Notes under the pieces: generated by a model
Told to the model about the DNA's origin: nothing
Databases searched by the model: none
What the model saw: only the letters and a program-made list of their open reading frames with translations
Source: Spirodela intermedia
Taxonomy: Eukaryota; Streptophyta; Magnoliopsida; Alismatales; Araceae
NCBI GenBank assembly: GCA_902729315.2
Contig: LR746271.1
Span: forward strand, 2,626,001 to 2,690,000
DNA: 64,000 nucleotides
Direction: 5' to 3'
Part shown: positions 11,544 to 23,021 of the stretch, one piece after another
Numbering within the stretch: position 1 is the first letter of the stretch
Layout of the letters: each line of letters begins with the position of its first letter
Position numbers and translations under genes: made by a program

Positions 11544-13711
11544 AGGTCACATCACATTTTTTGATAACTCACTCATTTTTGGAAATTCTCTTTTTCTTAC
11601 TATCTATTTGTGACGACATGGTAAGGCATCGAATGAGATTGAAAAATACAAAAAACTAATTTTTTCTATTCTTTGATTTTTTTTCATAGTCAATAAAATA
11701 TTAAGAATGTAAAGTTTATATTAAGATTGACAATCATCCTTGTTGATGACCTGAATTCACCATAATTTATGGTTAAATCTTATTCTGAATTTAGTTTGTA
11801 AATATTGAGAATTTGATCATTTTGACAATGCCAAAGTGACATCGCTAATTTAGGTTAGGAATTTAGAAGGAATTTTCAGGATAAATTTTATAGGAGCTAA
11901 GATTGATAATAAATGGCTATGATTGCTAAACATTTGGTTGAGTAGAATCCAAGAACAAACAATTTTTATAGAGTGAAAATAGGCAGGGACCTGAGCCTCT
12001 ATAAAAATCTTTCAGTGCTCTAGATATAAGAGATCTATAGGCTTTAAGATCAGATAAAGTGGACTGAAGAATTTCTATCATCAATTAGAACTAAGATCTA
12101 ATCAATTCAACCATAATTCTTGATAGAGCTATAACCTTAAATCCAAAAGATGTCTTCTAAGTCTTCTTCATCTCCAAAATCATATTTCCATAATCAATTT
12201 CTAGGATTTAAATTTATTTAATTTTTGGATGAATTCTTATATGTTTCAGATAATTTTCCTAACTCAATTTTACATGTTATCAAGGATAATGATAAATCAT
12301 CAAAATATAATTTTATATAAAAAAATTGATTCATCAATTGTAGTGACCTTCACTTTCTAGCAAGTTGTTAAAGGCCCTAATTTTTTTATATTCATCTCAT
12401 ATGTAAGTTTTTTGAGAATTTCTCAACTATTTACGACATTCATTAATCTTTAAAATATTTATGAGACCAACTCATTCCTTGGAAAAAGCTCATATTTACA
12501 AACTATGTGATCTATTCTAGTTTTTCAAATGTGAGTTATCCCCTTGTAAGTTAATTGCTGTATATCTCAATTTGTTTAGGCAAAATCACGTGTGAAGACT
12601 TGGTTAAGTTATTTTCAATGTAATCCATATATTAAGATTTTTTAGGCTCTTGTATTAAATGATAAAGTCCTTCAGTGTTGATCATGAATTACATCCTTAA
12701 CTTCAATAGACTACCTATAATTATTACTTTTGATAATTGATAATCAAGAGCCTGAAAAATAATCTTCATCCTTAGATTTCAAAATGAGTAATTGGATCCA
12801 CTGCGATTTGTGGACTTAAAATCATTCCATATTGCTTCCTAATGTGCTGGCCATCAAATCTCTACTTAAATAAATTTATTTCCTGCATATTGAAGCAGCA
12901 TCTATTACTTGTTGGATTTAAGAGTGCATTTAGAACCACCCCTTTCTTGGATTCCACCAAAATACCATTTTACCAGTGAATGACTGTTGGGCTCATCTCC
13001 ATTAGAACTTCATTTGAAATCTTCTTTTAGATTTAATGCTCTAGGTGGGCCAACACTCTAGGACTCCACTCCCTTGAGTTGCTAAGTGTATATTTAATCA
13101 CAAGTTGTGGTGTAAGGATACAAATACAAATATTACCATCCCCATTATCTAAACTTTGACGTAATCCTGTATCTCATTTGAATTTGAAAAAGAGGTAGTC
13201 AAATTACATTTCATTTTCTGTTTCTCTTCATATCAAAAATGCTTTTTGATTGTAGAAGGTGTTGCCACTAAAATCAGAAAGAGAACTAGTCAAAAACCAA
13301 TATGGAGTATCCTTTAAGTTTTCAATATTCTCTAATGTTGAGTTGATAAACCCAAAGGTTAAGCCTCAATAGTAAATAAACTAATAATTTTGTGTGGTGA
13401 ATGCATCATGAAATCAGAATTCAAAACATGAGCATCAAATAAATTAATTCAATTATCATTTGGACACTTGAGATTATTATAATGTGTTCTTTATAAATTT
13501 ATACTTGTTTAATTTTAGGGATATGTCAAGAGATCACACATGCATAATATATTTATATGAAATATTAAATCTAAAATGATCTATTTATTTTCTTAGTGTA
13601 TGTTTGTCATCATGAAAACCTTTAAAGATAGTTGTCTCCTAAAGGCAACAATATTTATGATATTACTTCGCTTTATGTTTTCAAAATGATCAATTCGAAA
13701 TATTTATAAAC
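11544..13711. other. AT-rich stretch, no gene recognised
   Basis: About 2.2 kb without a credible ORF. Near 13595-13650 a word like GTTTGTCATCATGAAAAC recalls the copia LTR starts at about 5850 and 42760, but it is too weak to annotate. Confidence 0.35.
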
Positions 13712-14407
13712 TGTTAGATTGTGGCCTTTGGCCCATTATGGACCTGGTCCATTAGGGCCCATTAAGGTCATTATAAACCCTTGTAAACCCTATGGGCACT
13801 TATCTCAGGGCATCCAGCCCTCTCCCGGTGGCCTCAGCCGCCAGTTTCTCCACACTGCTGCCCACGCAGCATCTGTGCTGCTCTGTCTCTCGTGCAGCCT
13901 GCCTTGTGCTGCCATTCCTTGTCATCAATCTTCCTGTGGCATCTTCAGTGCTGCCTCTATTCATGGCAGCTTCATTAGGGCGTCCAGCCCCTCACTGGTG
14001 GCCTCAGCCACCGGTTTCTCAGCCTTTGGGCACTTATCTCAGGACGTCCAGCCCTCTCCCATGCTGGCCCATGCTCTCTAGGGCTGGTGCCAACAGCAGG
14101 ATCTGACCTCAGGGCGTCCTGTGCGTCGATCTGACCTCAGGGTGTCTAGCCCTCCCTTGTGCTGGCCCATGATCTCCAGGGCCTCCTATGCATTGATCTG
14201 ACCTCAGGGCATCCAACCCTCCCTTGTACTAGCCTGTGATCTCTAGGGCCTCCTGTGCGTCGGCCTATGTGCATATCTTCTGCCTCCTTATGTGCCGTCT
14301 GCTCATGCCTCTCGTTGTCTCGGTGAGTTCCATCTCTTCCTTTGATGGCAGATACACCGGGGTCATCTTCCAATGACTCGCCCTTACCTTCAGTGATGAT
14401 AGCCTCT
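13712..14407 (+). mobile_element. Copia LTR/leader remnant with GC-rich internal repeats
   Basis: This starts at TGTTAGATTGTGG, a typical copia LTR start, and is abruptly more GC-rich than its surroundings. The continuation after the inserted solo LTR (16047) encodes copia Gag, so this is taken as the LTR and leader of the same copy. Two phrase sets repeat inside: GGGCACTTATCTCAGG at about 13794 and 14030, GGTGGCCTCAGCC at about 13829 and 13998, and ATCTGACCTCAGGG three times between 14101 and 14210, in units of about 80 bp. The ORFs at 13719 and 13792 (plus) and 14146 (minus) arise from this composition. The LTR-leader boundary was not found. Confidence 0.5.
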
Positions 14408-16046
14408 TGACGTGACTCAGTCATTGTATATTAAATCACGCAAATATAAAATTTATAAAACTAGAAAATACAAATTTTCAGATATTTAGAAGTATTTCTG
14501 AATAAATATATCAATTATAATTCAATAAAACTTCCAAAAATAGCGGTAATTTTCCAAGTCAATCACAGGGATGTAATATAATATCTGGTAATTATTCAGA
14601 TTTTTTCTCAATGAATACTATTTTCTATGAATTTTATACTAGGAAATGAAAAGAAAATATATTTAAAATTCACGAAAAAGGGAAATAAGGGTGCGGACGT
14701 CAGGATGATGTCAGCACCCGGCGAACGCGAATCGGGTGAAAATAGAGTTCCGCCCGGCGATTCTTACGTAAGCGATTACAGACAATTTAATTAATCAAAT
14801 TAAGATCTGTAAAAGCCGGAAGAATCGTAATAGAACAAAGTATATTTTGGTAAATTAAAATCACAAAAACTATCACTAAATGAAGTGTAAAGTAAGTTGA
14901 AAGTAGGAAAATAGAGTTCCGGCGTCACGACGGCGATGCGTCGGCGATGCACCGGAATCCTGAGCATTCGAGAGGATCGTCGTGCAGTGTCAACGGCCTC
15001 GAAGGCTCTCCTTGGACAAAGACGACGTGGGCAATCTCTAGATCTCCTTTCGAAGTCTAGAGATCAATGGAATGGGTCCTCGAGTCGTCTCCGGCGGCTG
15101 TCACCCGGCGGAGCGGAAAAACGGCGACTTTACGGCTCTCCGGTGGCTGTCACCCGACGGAGAGGAGCTGGATGGAGGTGGGGCGCGTGTCAGGGAGCTT
15201 CATCCTCAGGTCCACACAGCAAGAGGAGGCTCTTCATCACATCTGGTACGCTCTCAGGAGGTGACGACTCGTCTCCCGGCGGATCGTCCTCTTCCCGACG
15301 ACGGCTTGTTCGTCGATCAATCGGAGATGATTTACTCGATGGATTCGCGATCCTTTTATCGCGAATCGTTCAGCAATTTTAGTAACAATGCTCCACGAAT
15401 CGCGTTGACGAGATTTTCGCCGATGATCTAGCGATTCTGGTTGCTTAATCCTTCACCGGCGATCTGCAGGAAAGTCGCGATAATCAGATAAAAATATATG
15501 AATTTTGACTCTAGGAGGGTTCGAACCCGCGCCGGTTGTCCGCCCCTTCTGAGGAAGGTGTGACGCGGGTTTAGTCCCACATCGGTTGTGCGCCGATTTT
15601 TCAGGCGAATATATAGTAATGTTAGCTTTCTAAGCAAAGTCCCTTCTCTCGCGTGTACGACCACTCTTTGCCCCACAGCCGGCAGGCCACCGGTGACGTG
15701 GAAGGGGAGTGGCGCACACGTGCCCCTATCGGTCCAAGCCGCTCGAGCCTCTGCTCGCGGCTACTCCCCGACTGAGCTTCCGACCCGCTTGCGGCCCCAG
15801 TTGGCCGGCGGGTTCTCCCCATTTTGCAATATTTTAGTTTTATTTCTTTTTCTTCATTTATCTCAAAAGTAAGACTGTAAAAATCATATAAATTCGTATA
15901 AAATCACATAATTACCCAAAAAATCACATTAATCAACTGAAAACCACTTTCCACACTTTAACACAAATATAAGTCTATTTATCACGAGTTAAGGCTAAAA
16001 CTATATTATTTACTAATTATTAACTCATGATAATGAAGACTTATCA
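14408..16046 (-). mobile_element. Solo LTR (Athila-like family) inside a copia remnant
   Basis: On the minus strand this runs from TGATAAGTCTTCATTATC (plus-strand end 16046) to GACTGAGTCACGTCA (14408). It is flanked by CCTCT (14403-14407) and CCTCC (16047-16051), a 4-of-5 target-site match. It has no internal domain. At 1639 bp it is one of the best-preserved copies. It keeps a long antisense open frame (15072-15431 on plus), TTCGAACCC near 15520, and the TATA-like word near 15608. It interrupts a copia element, so it inserted after that element. Confidence 0.9.
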
Positions 16047-16799
16047 CCTCCACCTTACCTTTTGCCTCATTCCCCCCTCGGTATTCCATCACAGCTATGT
16101 GGACTCACCCAACCTACATCTTTGACGGCACATATTATAGCTCATGGGTGTCTACATTTGAAGACTTTCTTCATGTTCATCAACTTCTACATCACTTCCA
16201 GCCACCTCCGCCTGATGTCATGTCTCTAAACTATCTTCATTGGGGGCATCTTGACTCTACTACCAGCACCTGACTTTATTAGAGTGTTGAGCCTTCCATT
16301 ATTTGGCCTCTTAATTGCTTAAAGTCAGCCACTTATTCTGGCACACTCTCAAGATGATGTATGTGAACAAGACCAGCATCAGCTACACCATTTGTTTCTA
16401 TGAATCACTCTTCGCTTATAAGCAAGGCAGTCGATTGCTCTAAGTGTATTTCAACAAATTACACAGTATCATCACTGAGATATATGTTTATCAACCTCCA
16501 ACTATGGATCTATCTATTCTCACTCATTATCATGATGAACTCTATGTAGGGGCCTTTCTCAATGGTCTTCATCTAGAGCTCGCCAATAAGATATGTGGCC
16601 AAGTTCTCTTTGGCACTCAGGTTCCTCCAATGATAGATATCTTCTGAGTGGCTTTTCGTGTGCACACCAGCATGCCTCTTGCTCCTACCGCTCTTGTAGC
16701 TCTCAACCCCTCTACCCTTATTACTATAGATGCTAGTGGAGCTCATAGCTCCAAGACCACTAGGAAGGGGAAGGGCTCAACTAAGTAGAAGAATTCCTT
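16047..16799 (+). pseudogene. Decayed Ty1/copia Gag (UBN2-like)
   Basis: Near 16091 it reads MWTHPTYIFDGTYYSSWV and then FEDFLHVHQLLHH, matching the start of plant copia Gag, where the element binds its own RNA and forms the particle. After frameshifts, 16444-16647 reads LTHYHDELYVGAFLNGLHLE and 'ANKICGQVLFGTQVP', the C-terminal half of the same domain. It continues towards a Lys/Gly-rich linker and is cut at 16799 by the LTR of element 1. Stops and frameshifts make it a pseudogene. A diverged copy of its second half is at 23025-23400. Confidence 0.75.
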
Positions 16800-18703
16800 T
16801 GATAAGTTTTCATTATTATGAGTTAGTAATTAATAAATAATATAGTTTTAGCCTTAACTCATGATAAATAGACTTATAATTGTGTTAATTTATGAAAAAT
16901 GGTTTTTAGTTGGTTAATGTGATTTTATACAAATTTATATGATTTTTATAATCATGTTTTTGAGATAAATGAAGAAAAAGAAAATAAAAAAATAGAAAAG
17001 GGGGGACCTGTCGGCCAGCTGGGCCCGCAAGCGGGTTGGAAGTGTAGTGAGGGTGGAGCCACGAGCAGGGACTTGAGATGCTTTGGACCAATGGGGGCAT
17101 GTGTGTGCCACTCCCCTTCCACGTCACTAGTGGCCAGCCTGTTGTGGGGCAAGGAGTGGTCGCACACACATGAGAAAGGCACTCATTGATTCCCAAATCT
17201 CGCACTACCATATATGTATCTCCACATTCAGCGTATAGCTGATGTGGGACTAAATTGGTGGTTATACCTGCCCCAGAATATTTTAAAAGATTTTAATATC
17301 TAAAATATCCTTTCTTTATAACAGCGAAATTTCATGTTGACGTCACTATATAAGGGTATTTGAGAACTTATTCACTCTCTCTCATGCAAACAGATGACCA
17401 ACATGGGTTCGAATCCTATCAAAGCCAAAATTCGTATTTTTATTTGATTAAATCACGACTTTCCAATAGATCGCTGGTAAAGGATTAAGCCACTAGAATC
17501 GCTTAATCATCAGTGAAAATCTCGTCAACGTGATTCGCACAGTATTATTACTAAAATTATTGAACAATTCGTAATAAAAAGATCGCGAGTCTATCGAGCA
17601 ACTCATCTTCGATTGATCAACGAACAAGTCATCGTCATGAAGAGGATGATCCACTGGGAGACGAGTCACCACCTCTTGAGAACATACTAGATGTGATGAA
17701 GAGCCTCTTCTTACTATGTAGACCTGAGGATGAAGTTCCCTAACATGCGTCCTACCTCTATTCAACTCCTCTACGTCAAGTGACAGTTGTTAGAGAGCTA
17801 CAAAGTCGCCGTTTTCCCGCTTCGGGTGACAACTATCAAAGATGATTCGACAACTCACTTCATTGATCTCTAGACTTTACAAAAGGATCTAGAGATTACT
17901 CACATCATCTTTGTCTAAGGAAAGCCTTCAAGGCTGTGGACATTATATGACAATCTTTCTGAACGCTCAGGATTCTAGATTCTAGTGCATCACTAACGTA
18001 TCACTACTGCGATGCTAGAACTCTATTTTATCATTTTTTAATTAATTTAACCTCTACCATTATTTTTTAGACTTTAAAAGGAGATACAACAAATGTCCAA
18101 GTTGTCCATATTTAAGGAGAGTCTTTGAGGTTATAGACATCATTCGATGACCCTCTCGAATACATAGAATTCTAGTGATCGTTGTCGTGAGGTTAAAATT
18201 CGGTCTTTCATACTTCTTAATTTTTACTTCATTTGGTGATAATTTGTGTGATTTAAATTTATCAAACTATTCTTCATTCAATTACGATTCTTCCGACTTT
18301 TACAAATCTTAATTTGATCAATTAAATCATCTATAATCACTTACATAAGAATCATTGAGAGGAACTCTATTTCTACTTGATTCACCTTCGTCGGGTGTTG
18401 TTGTCATTTTGACGTCCGCACGTTTATTTTCCTTTTTTGTGAATTTTAAATATATTTTATTTCTATTTATTAGTATAAAATACATAAAAAATCGTATTAT
18501 TTGAAAACAATTCTAAAAACTTACTTGATATTATATTACATCCCTCTGATTGACCTGATTTTTTATTATTATTTTAAGAACTTTTATTGAACTATAATTG
18601 ATAAATTATTCAGAAATATTTCTAAATATCTAAAAATTGATATTTTCTAGTGTTAGAAATTTTAAATTTGTGTGATTTACTATACAACGACTAAGTCATG
18701 TCA
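16800..18703 (+). mobile_element. 5' LTR of gag-only element 1
   Basis: It starts TGATAAGTTTTCATTATT and ends GACTAAGTCATGTCA, directly before a primer-binding site. It is 1904 bp, longer than related copies, because of a different middle part (about 17180-17390) and an internal duplication (17874-18240). It inserted into copia gag sequence; the five bases before it are TCCTT. No matching duplication was found downstream, so the element's far end is lost or rearranged. Confidence 0.85.
17874..18240 (+). repeat. Internal tandem duplication within LTR of element 1
   Basis: About 17874-18060 and 18068-18240 are diverged copies of one LTR segment. Each runs through an AAGGA(A/G)AG-CTTTGAGG-like word, a GACATTAT/GACATCAT word and an ATTCTAG word. 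Other LTRs have this segment once. It is the same part of the LTR that begins each unit of the array at 27608. Confidence 0.65.
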
Positions 18704-18708
18704 AATTT

Positions 18709-18726
18709 TGGCGCTATTGCGGGGGA
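18709..18726 (+). other. Primer-binding site, tRNA-Asp type
   Basis: TGGCGCTATTGCGGGGGA matches 15 of 18 bases of the sequence complementary to the 3' end of plant tRNA-Asp (TGGCGCCGTTGCCGGGGA). It lies five bases after the LTR. This primer choice is known for the Athila/Tat group of Ty3/gypsy elements and is the main reason for the family call. Confidence 0.8.
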
Positions 18727-19012
18727 TGTATTACATAATATTCAATATTTTTTATTTTTCTCTTAGAGGATAAAGAAATAAAATTAACTCTTATTTTTAT
18801 TTTCTTATTACAGAAAATTTAAAAATAAAAAGAGAGAACAAAGAGTAGCAAGGCAAGGATTGGAGCATATTGAAGGGGGGTAACAGTTATTAAAATTTTC
18901 CCTCGAATTTATTGATTTTTATGCATGGTGGAAGATCGTTACATCCAAGGCTAAAAAAAATCCTTTCACTATTTCGTTCAAAACTAAAAATCTGAAAGAA
19001 AAATTAATTTTG

Positions 19013-19837
19013 ATGGATCCTAAAGGAAGTACATGTCAAACTAATAATAATCCCATGGCCATAAAAAATTATTACATCCCTCATTCATATCAACGAGCGT
19101 CCAATATTAGAGGCCCATTAACACCCACTATTAAATTCGAAATAAATTCAAGAATTTTCCAAATGCTCCCTAATTTTCAAATCCAATATTAGAGTCCCAT
19201 TAGCACCTCATCAACATTTAGAAAAATTTCATATGGTCTGTGATTTAGTTAATCTCCTTCAAGTTACACTAAAAATTATTAAGATAAAATTATTTTCTCA
19301 TACACTTAGGAACAAGGCTAGTTATTGACTATTCACATTAGATAGAGAATTAACTAGTTGGAAAGATATAGAACAATTTTTTCTTCAAAAATTTATTCCT
19401 TAAGAAAAACTCAAAATATGAGAAAACATATATGGAGTTTTACTCATAGGTCAAGAGAAAATTTACATGAGACATGAGAAAAATTTAAAGATTTATTTAG
19501 AAAATATCCTTACCAAGTTATACCCAAATGGCAACTCAATAAAATTTTTTATGATGGATTATTAGAACAACACAAAAATATGGTTGATTCTATATGTGGA
19601 GGAGTTTTTATGGAGAAAACCCTTGATGAAATTTACACCTTTTATGAGAATTTAAGTGAAAATTCTAAAGATCAAATATCTTTTGAGTTATATGATAGAG
19701 ATAAGAAGATAGTAATTTATGAATTGCATCATGATGATGATTCTAATTGGAGAAATGAGGTTAATCAGATTAATCAAAGATTAGAAAATTTGATTTACTT
19801 ATTAAAAATATTAAAAAGCCTTCTAACCTTCAATTGA
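19013..19837 (+). pseudogene. Decayed Athila-type Gag of element 1
   Basis: ATG at 19013 opens MDPKGS and is followed by a block with NSRIFQMLPNFQ, which corresponds to the conserved start of Athila-like Gag (a hydrophobic 'F-IKS-LI-ML-F' stretch). After stops and a frame change the text continues as EKFKDLFRKYPYQ, then IFYDGLLEQHKNMVDSICGG and TLDEIYTFYENLSENS, the order expected for the retrotransposon gag domain. The last part is open from 19580 to 19837. Downstream there is only a ruined trace of a Cys/His zinc knuckle. Gag would form the particle; this copy is not functional. Confidence 0.75.
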
Positions 19838-20429
19838 ATGCATATAGTGTTTGTCTTTTGTATGGTGAAAATGATCATTTCGAATTTCAATAATATAATC
19901 AATCATTTTAGCCTAGGTAAGAGTAAGTGCAAGTACCCCACAATTTTAATAAAAATAGAGCATATTTTTTTAATTCTTATAATCCTAATTACGGGAATAA
20001 TTTTTCGTAGAGAGACCCAAATAATATTCAAAATCCAGAAGCACTTAGACCCAATTCAAATTCTGAATTTTGTCTAAAATAGGAACACATATTACATTAA
20101 AATTAGTCCTCTCAAATTCAACCTGATTTTATGAATATGATGCAGCAAATGAGCCAAATGATGCAGAAAACAATGAAACAAATGATGTTGCAGCAGAAAT
20201 AATTTATAAAGCCTTTTGAGAATAAGAAAGAAGAGGAACAACTACCTAGTTAACTCATAGAAAATTTAGGAAATTGTTCAATAATAGGATTTCAGTAAGG
20301 AGAGTCTAGTTGGACAAATTTGATAAAAAACTCATAAAATAAAAATGTTAGGACAATGAATATATTGAGTGAGAATATTTTACTTGATATTTATTCACAA
20401 TTATTAGAGAAAATAGATGAGCTATTAGA

Positions 20430-21230
20430 AGTAAATGAGAATATTAAGGCTGAAAATATAGTAATAGAAAATTTAAGTAAAATCATTTATACTCACAACT
20501 AATGAATGAATATAGTGAGGATGATGAGGAGAAAGAGCCTTTAGATGAATAAATAGTAATTGATCATGGAAAAATCATTCAAATTTTAGTAGAAGGGAGT
20601 AAGTATAGAAACAAGGAAAAATATATTTTAGGTGAGGAAAAATTAGTTGATTTGGGAGATGTAGGAGACGAAATTAATAAATCTAATTAGAATTTTGCAG
20701 CCATGGTTGTTGATAGTGAGGATGATGATGCATATCATATACTGAAATTAGAAGACAACTTTTGAGAAGATGAAGAACTTGATGAGTTGAGAAATGAAAA
20801 ACTAGAAAAAGTGTTGATTCAACTAATGAGAAGAAATGAAAATAATGAATATGAATATAGAGATAATTTTGGAGGAAAAAATTAAAATTTTAATGAATTT
20901 ATTAAATTTGAAATTAAAGTAGAAAATTCTTTCATCCTTCAAAACCCACAGCCCATTAGAATTATGTCTAAGTCTGAAATATTTTACTCCTCACAAATTG
21001 AATAAATATATAGGAATGATAAAATAGAGTAAGAGAAGATTATGTAGACAAAAGAATACATTAAGAAATGGGTGAGTGGAAGAATTAGAGATATCATTTT
21101 AGATGATTTTTTTTAGATTGGGTAAGAGCTAATTTGGAAATTACACAGCCAGATCACATTTTATAGTATATTAATAGAAAGTATGTACTATTGAATGAGA
21201 GCCTTACAAAACAAGATAAAAATGAGGAGA
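20430..21230 (+). pseudogene. Acidic second ORF of element 1, unknown function (broken)
   Basis: After gag and a Met/Gln-rich linker this region encodes a highly charged, Asp/Glu/Lys-rich protein with several stops. It includes DSEDDDAYHILKLED, then EKVLIQLMRRNENNEYEYRD and SFILQNPQPIRIMSKSEIF. Most of these words are shared with element 2 (35163-35990) in the same order, so the ancestor carried one real frame here. It does not resemble protease, RT or integrase, and no zinc finger or membrane segment is seen. The function is not recognised. It might be a Gag C-terminal extension or a separate accessory protein. Confidence 0.6.
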
Positions 21231-21758
21231 GGCTCTTTTCAAAATGAAAATATTATTTTTGAGAAAATTTTGTTAATTTTTTTTTTTTTTGCTGAAAGTA
21301 TGTCAAAGTATATGTATAAAACACATGAATTTATGCTAAATCTGAAAAAAAATATCATGAAACTTACTTTGGGATATAAAAATATATTTTGATGGCCACA
21401 GATCATCTTATATGATCTAAGAGCTGTCTAATTGAAGACATTAAATTCAGCGTTGCATGGGAAGCAACTCATGATTTTTATTTTATTTTGTTTTTTTTAA
21501 AGTTCAATTTTTCTTAGAATTTCATAGTATTTGTTTCTATTTCATCTTATTTTTTTCTTGAAAAAGTGCAAGAGAAGAAGTATAAGATGAAGTGGTAAAT
21601 TAAAAACAAGGTTGAGGTGATGTCTTTCTGAACCTTATCATTTTTGATAACATTTTTAGTTCTTAACTTTGCATATATACATGCTTCACTTGAAAATTAT
21701 ATTTTCTGCATATTCTATTCTAATTTTTCTGTGTCATTGAGGATAATGTCAGTTTTAC

Positions 21759-21769
21759 ATTGGGGGGTG
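21759..21769 (+). other. G-rich tract resembling a polypurine tract, element 1
   Basis: CATTGAGGATAATGTCAG is followed by ATTGGGGGGTG. The same pair of words, TCATTGAGGACAATGTC and TTGGAGGGTG, occurs in element 2 at 36531-36556. In Athila/Tat elements this arrangement marks the end of the coding part. The sequence after it does not match the 5' LTR start, so either the 3' LTR has been replaced or this is not the final polypurine tract. Confidence 0.5.
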
Positions 21770-22979
21770 AAGTATTAAGTCTTAGTTTATGTTGTAGGAC
21801 AATTTAGAACATGTGTTTGCATTTATTTTTATGCTCACTTAAAAAAGCAACTAAAAAACATTCAAAAAACCTACATCTATTTTCTAGTTTTCTATCAAGA
21901 ACAACAGAAAATAATTTACAGACTGTCAAAAATAGTAGAGAAAAAATTGTCCGAAATTTGAAATTCTAGAGACTCTTTTCTCACATTTTATTCCCCTATA
22001 CATATATTACTGAAATTTGAAATTATAACTATAAAGAGGATAGTTTTGTCTTATTTTTGACAAATTTATTATTACTGAAAATAGAATTGAAAATAAACTA
22101 TAAAACTATCAGAACTATCTAATTTAGAAATTTCTTTCATCATATTGCATGCACGAAAAATGAAATAAATTAGATGGATTGATACCAAAAGATACTAGGA
22201 AGATTATTATTGAGTTAAAAAAATGATTTAGTGGCATGAAATGTTGGAATACTCGTTGGATACATGATACATAGCATAGATTTGATTTTACAGATTTTGA
22301 CTTCATGATCTTGATAGATAGTATTTACTTGATGTAAAAATTTGATTGATCATTTGAGTTTAATAAAGATTTTTACACTCTAATCTATAGGACTTGTGAG
22401 GAGAAGTCACTTATTTCGAAATTTAAAAAAAAACAATGTGAAAAATCTAGAAACGAAGAGTACACATGGAAGATACGAGACATCATTTTCATTGTCAAAA
22501 ATCGTCTATAGAAAAATACATGTTGTAAAATAAGTGGATAAAGTGAAAGCTCTGAAAATGAAGAGTACATAGAGGGTGTGAGACATCATTATTATTGTGA
22601 AAATTTGTCTACAGAAAAAGCTACTTATCCACTATAGAAAAAAAGAAGAAGAAATATAATGCAAACTTCAAAAATTAAGTGAGAAAAAAAGGAAATGTAG
22701 GATAAAATATTATTCTTCGATGAGTATTGATAATTGGAACATCTTGTGAATTATATCTATGAATGAAGTGATAAAGATGTGAATAGAAGAAGTAAAGTCT
22801 AAATTGTTATTCCAAAGAATACTTAAATATTTAAGTGCTTGACATCATTCTTAAATACTTGATATAAGAGTCCAAAGTGTCTAGAGGTACATCATTTCTA
22901 ATTGTATTTTTTTTTATGTAGTGAAATATGATATTTTGAGATTTATGAATTTTTATTTTCGTAATTTCATTGCTAGGTG

Positions 22980-22983
<4 letters not shown>

Positions 22984-23020
<37 letters not shown>
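22984..23020. repeat. (TC)n microsatellite at a junction of two elements
   Basis: A 37-base run of TC that separates the 3' region of element 1 from copia sequence starting at 23021. Confidence 0.95.

Positions 23021-23021
<1 letters not shown>

Larger units (their letters stand above)
18704..22983 (+). mobile_element. Internal region of gag-only LTR element 1
   Basis: In order it holds a primer-binding site (18709-18726), a decayed gag (19013-19837), a Met/Gln-rich linker (about 20130-20215), a charged acidic reading frame (about 20430-21230), a conserved non-coding segment with GAAGACATTAAATTCAGCG (about 21437), and a G-rich tract (21759-21769). A long 3' untranslated stretch continues to a (TC)n tract. 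No protease, RT, RNase H or integrase motif is visible, and there is too little room between gag and the 3' end for a pol. The neighbour at 33524-37167 has the same order, so the lack of pol is shared and not a private deletion. Confidence 0.75.

Noticed and set aside
15072-15431. LTR-internal ORFs called as genes (also 6995-7381, 25643-26062, 13719-14081)
   Set aside because: They lie inside LTRs or a copia leader, have no domain and no start context. They are kept only as a question about antisense reading.
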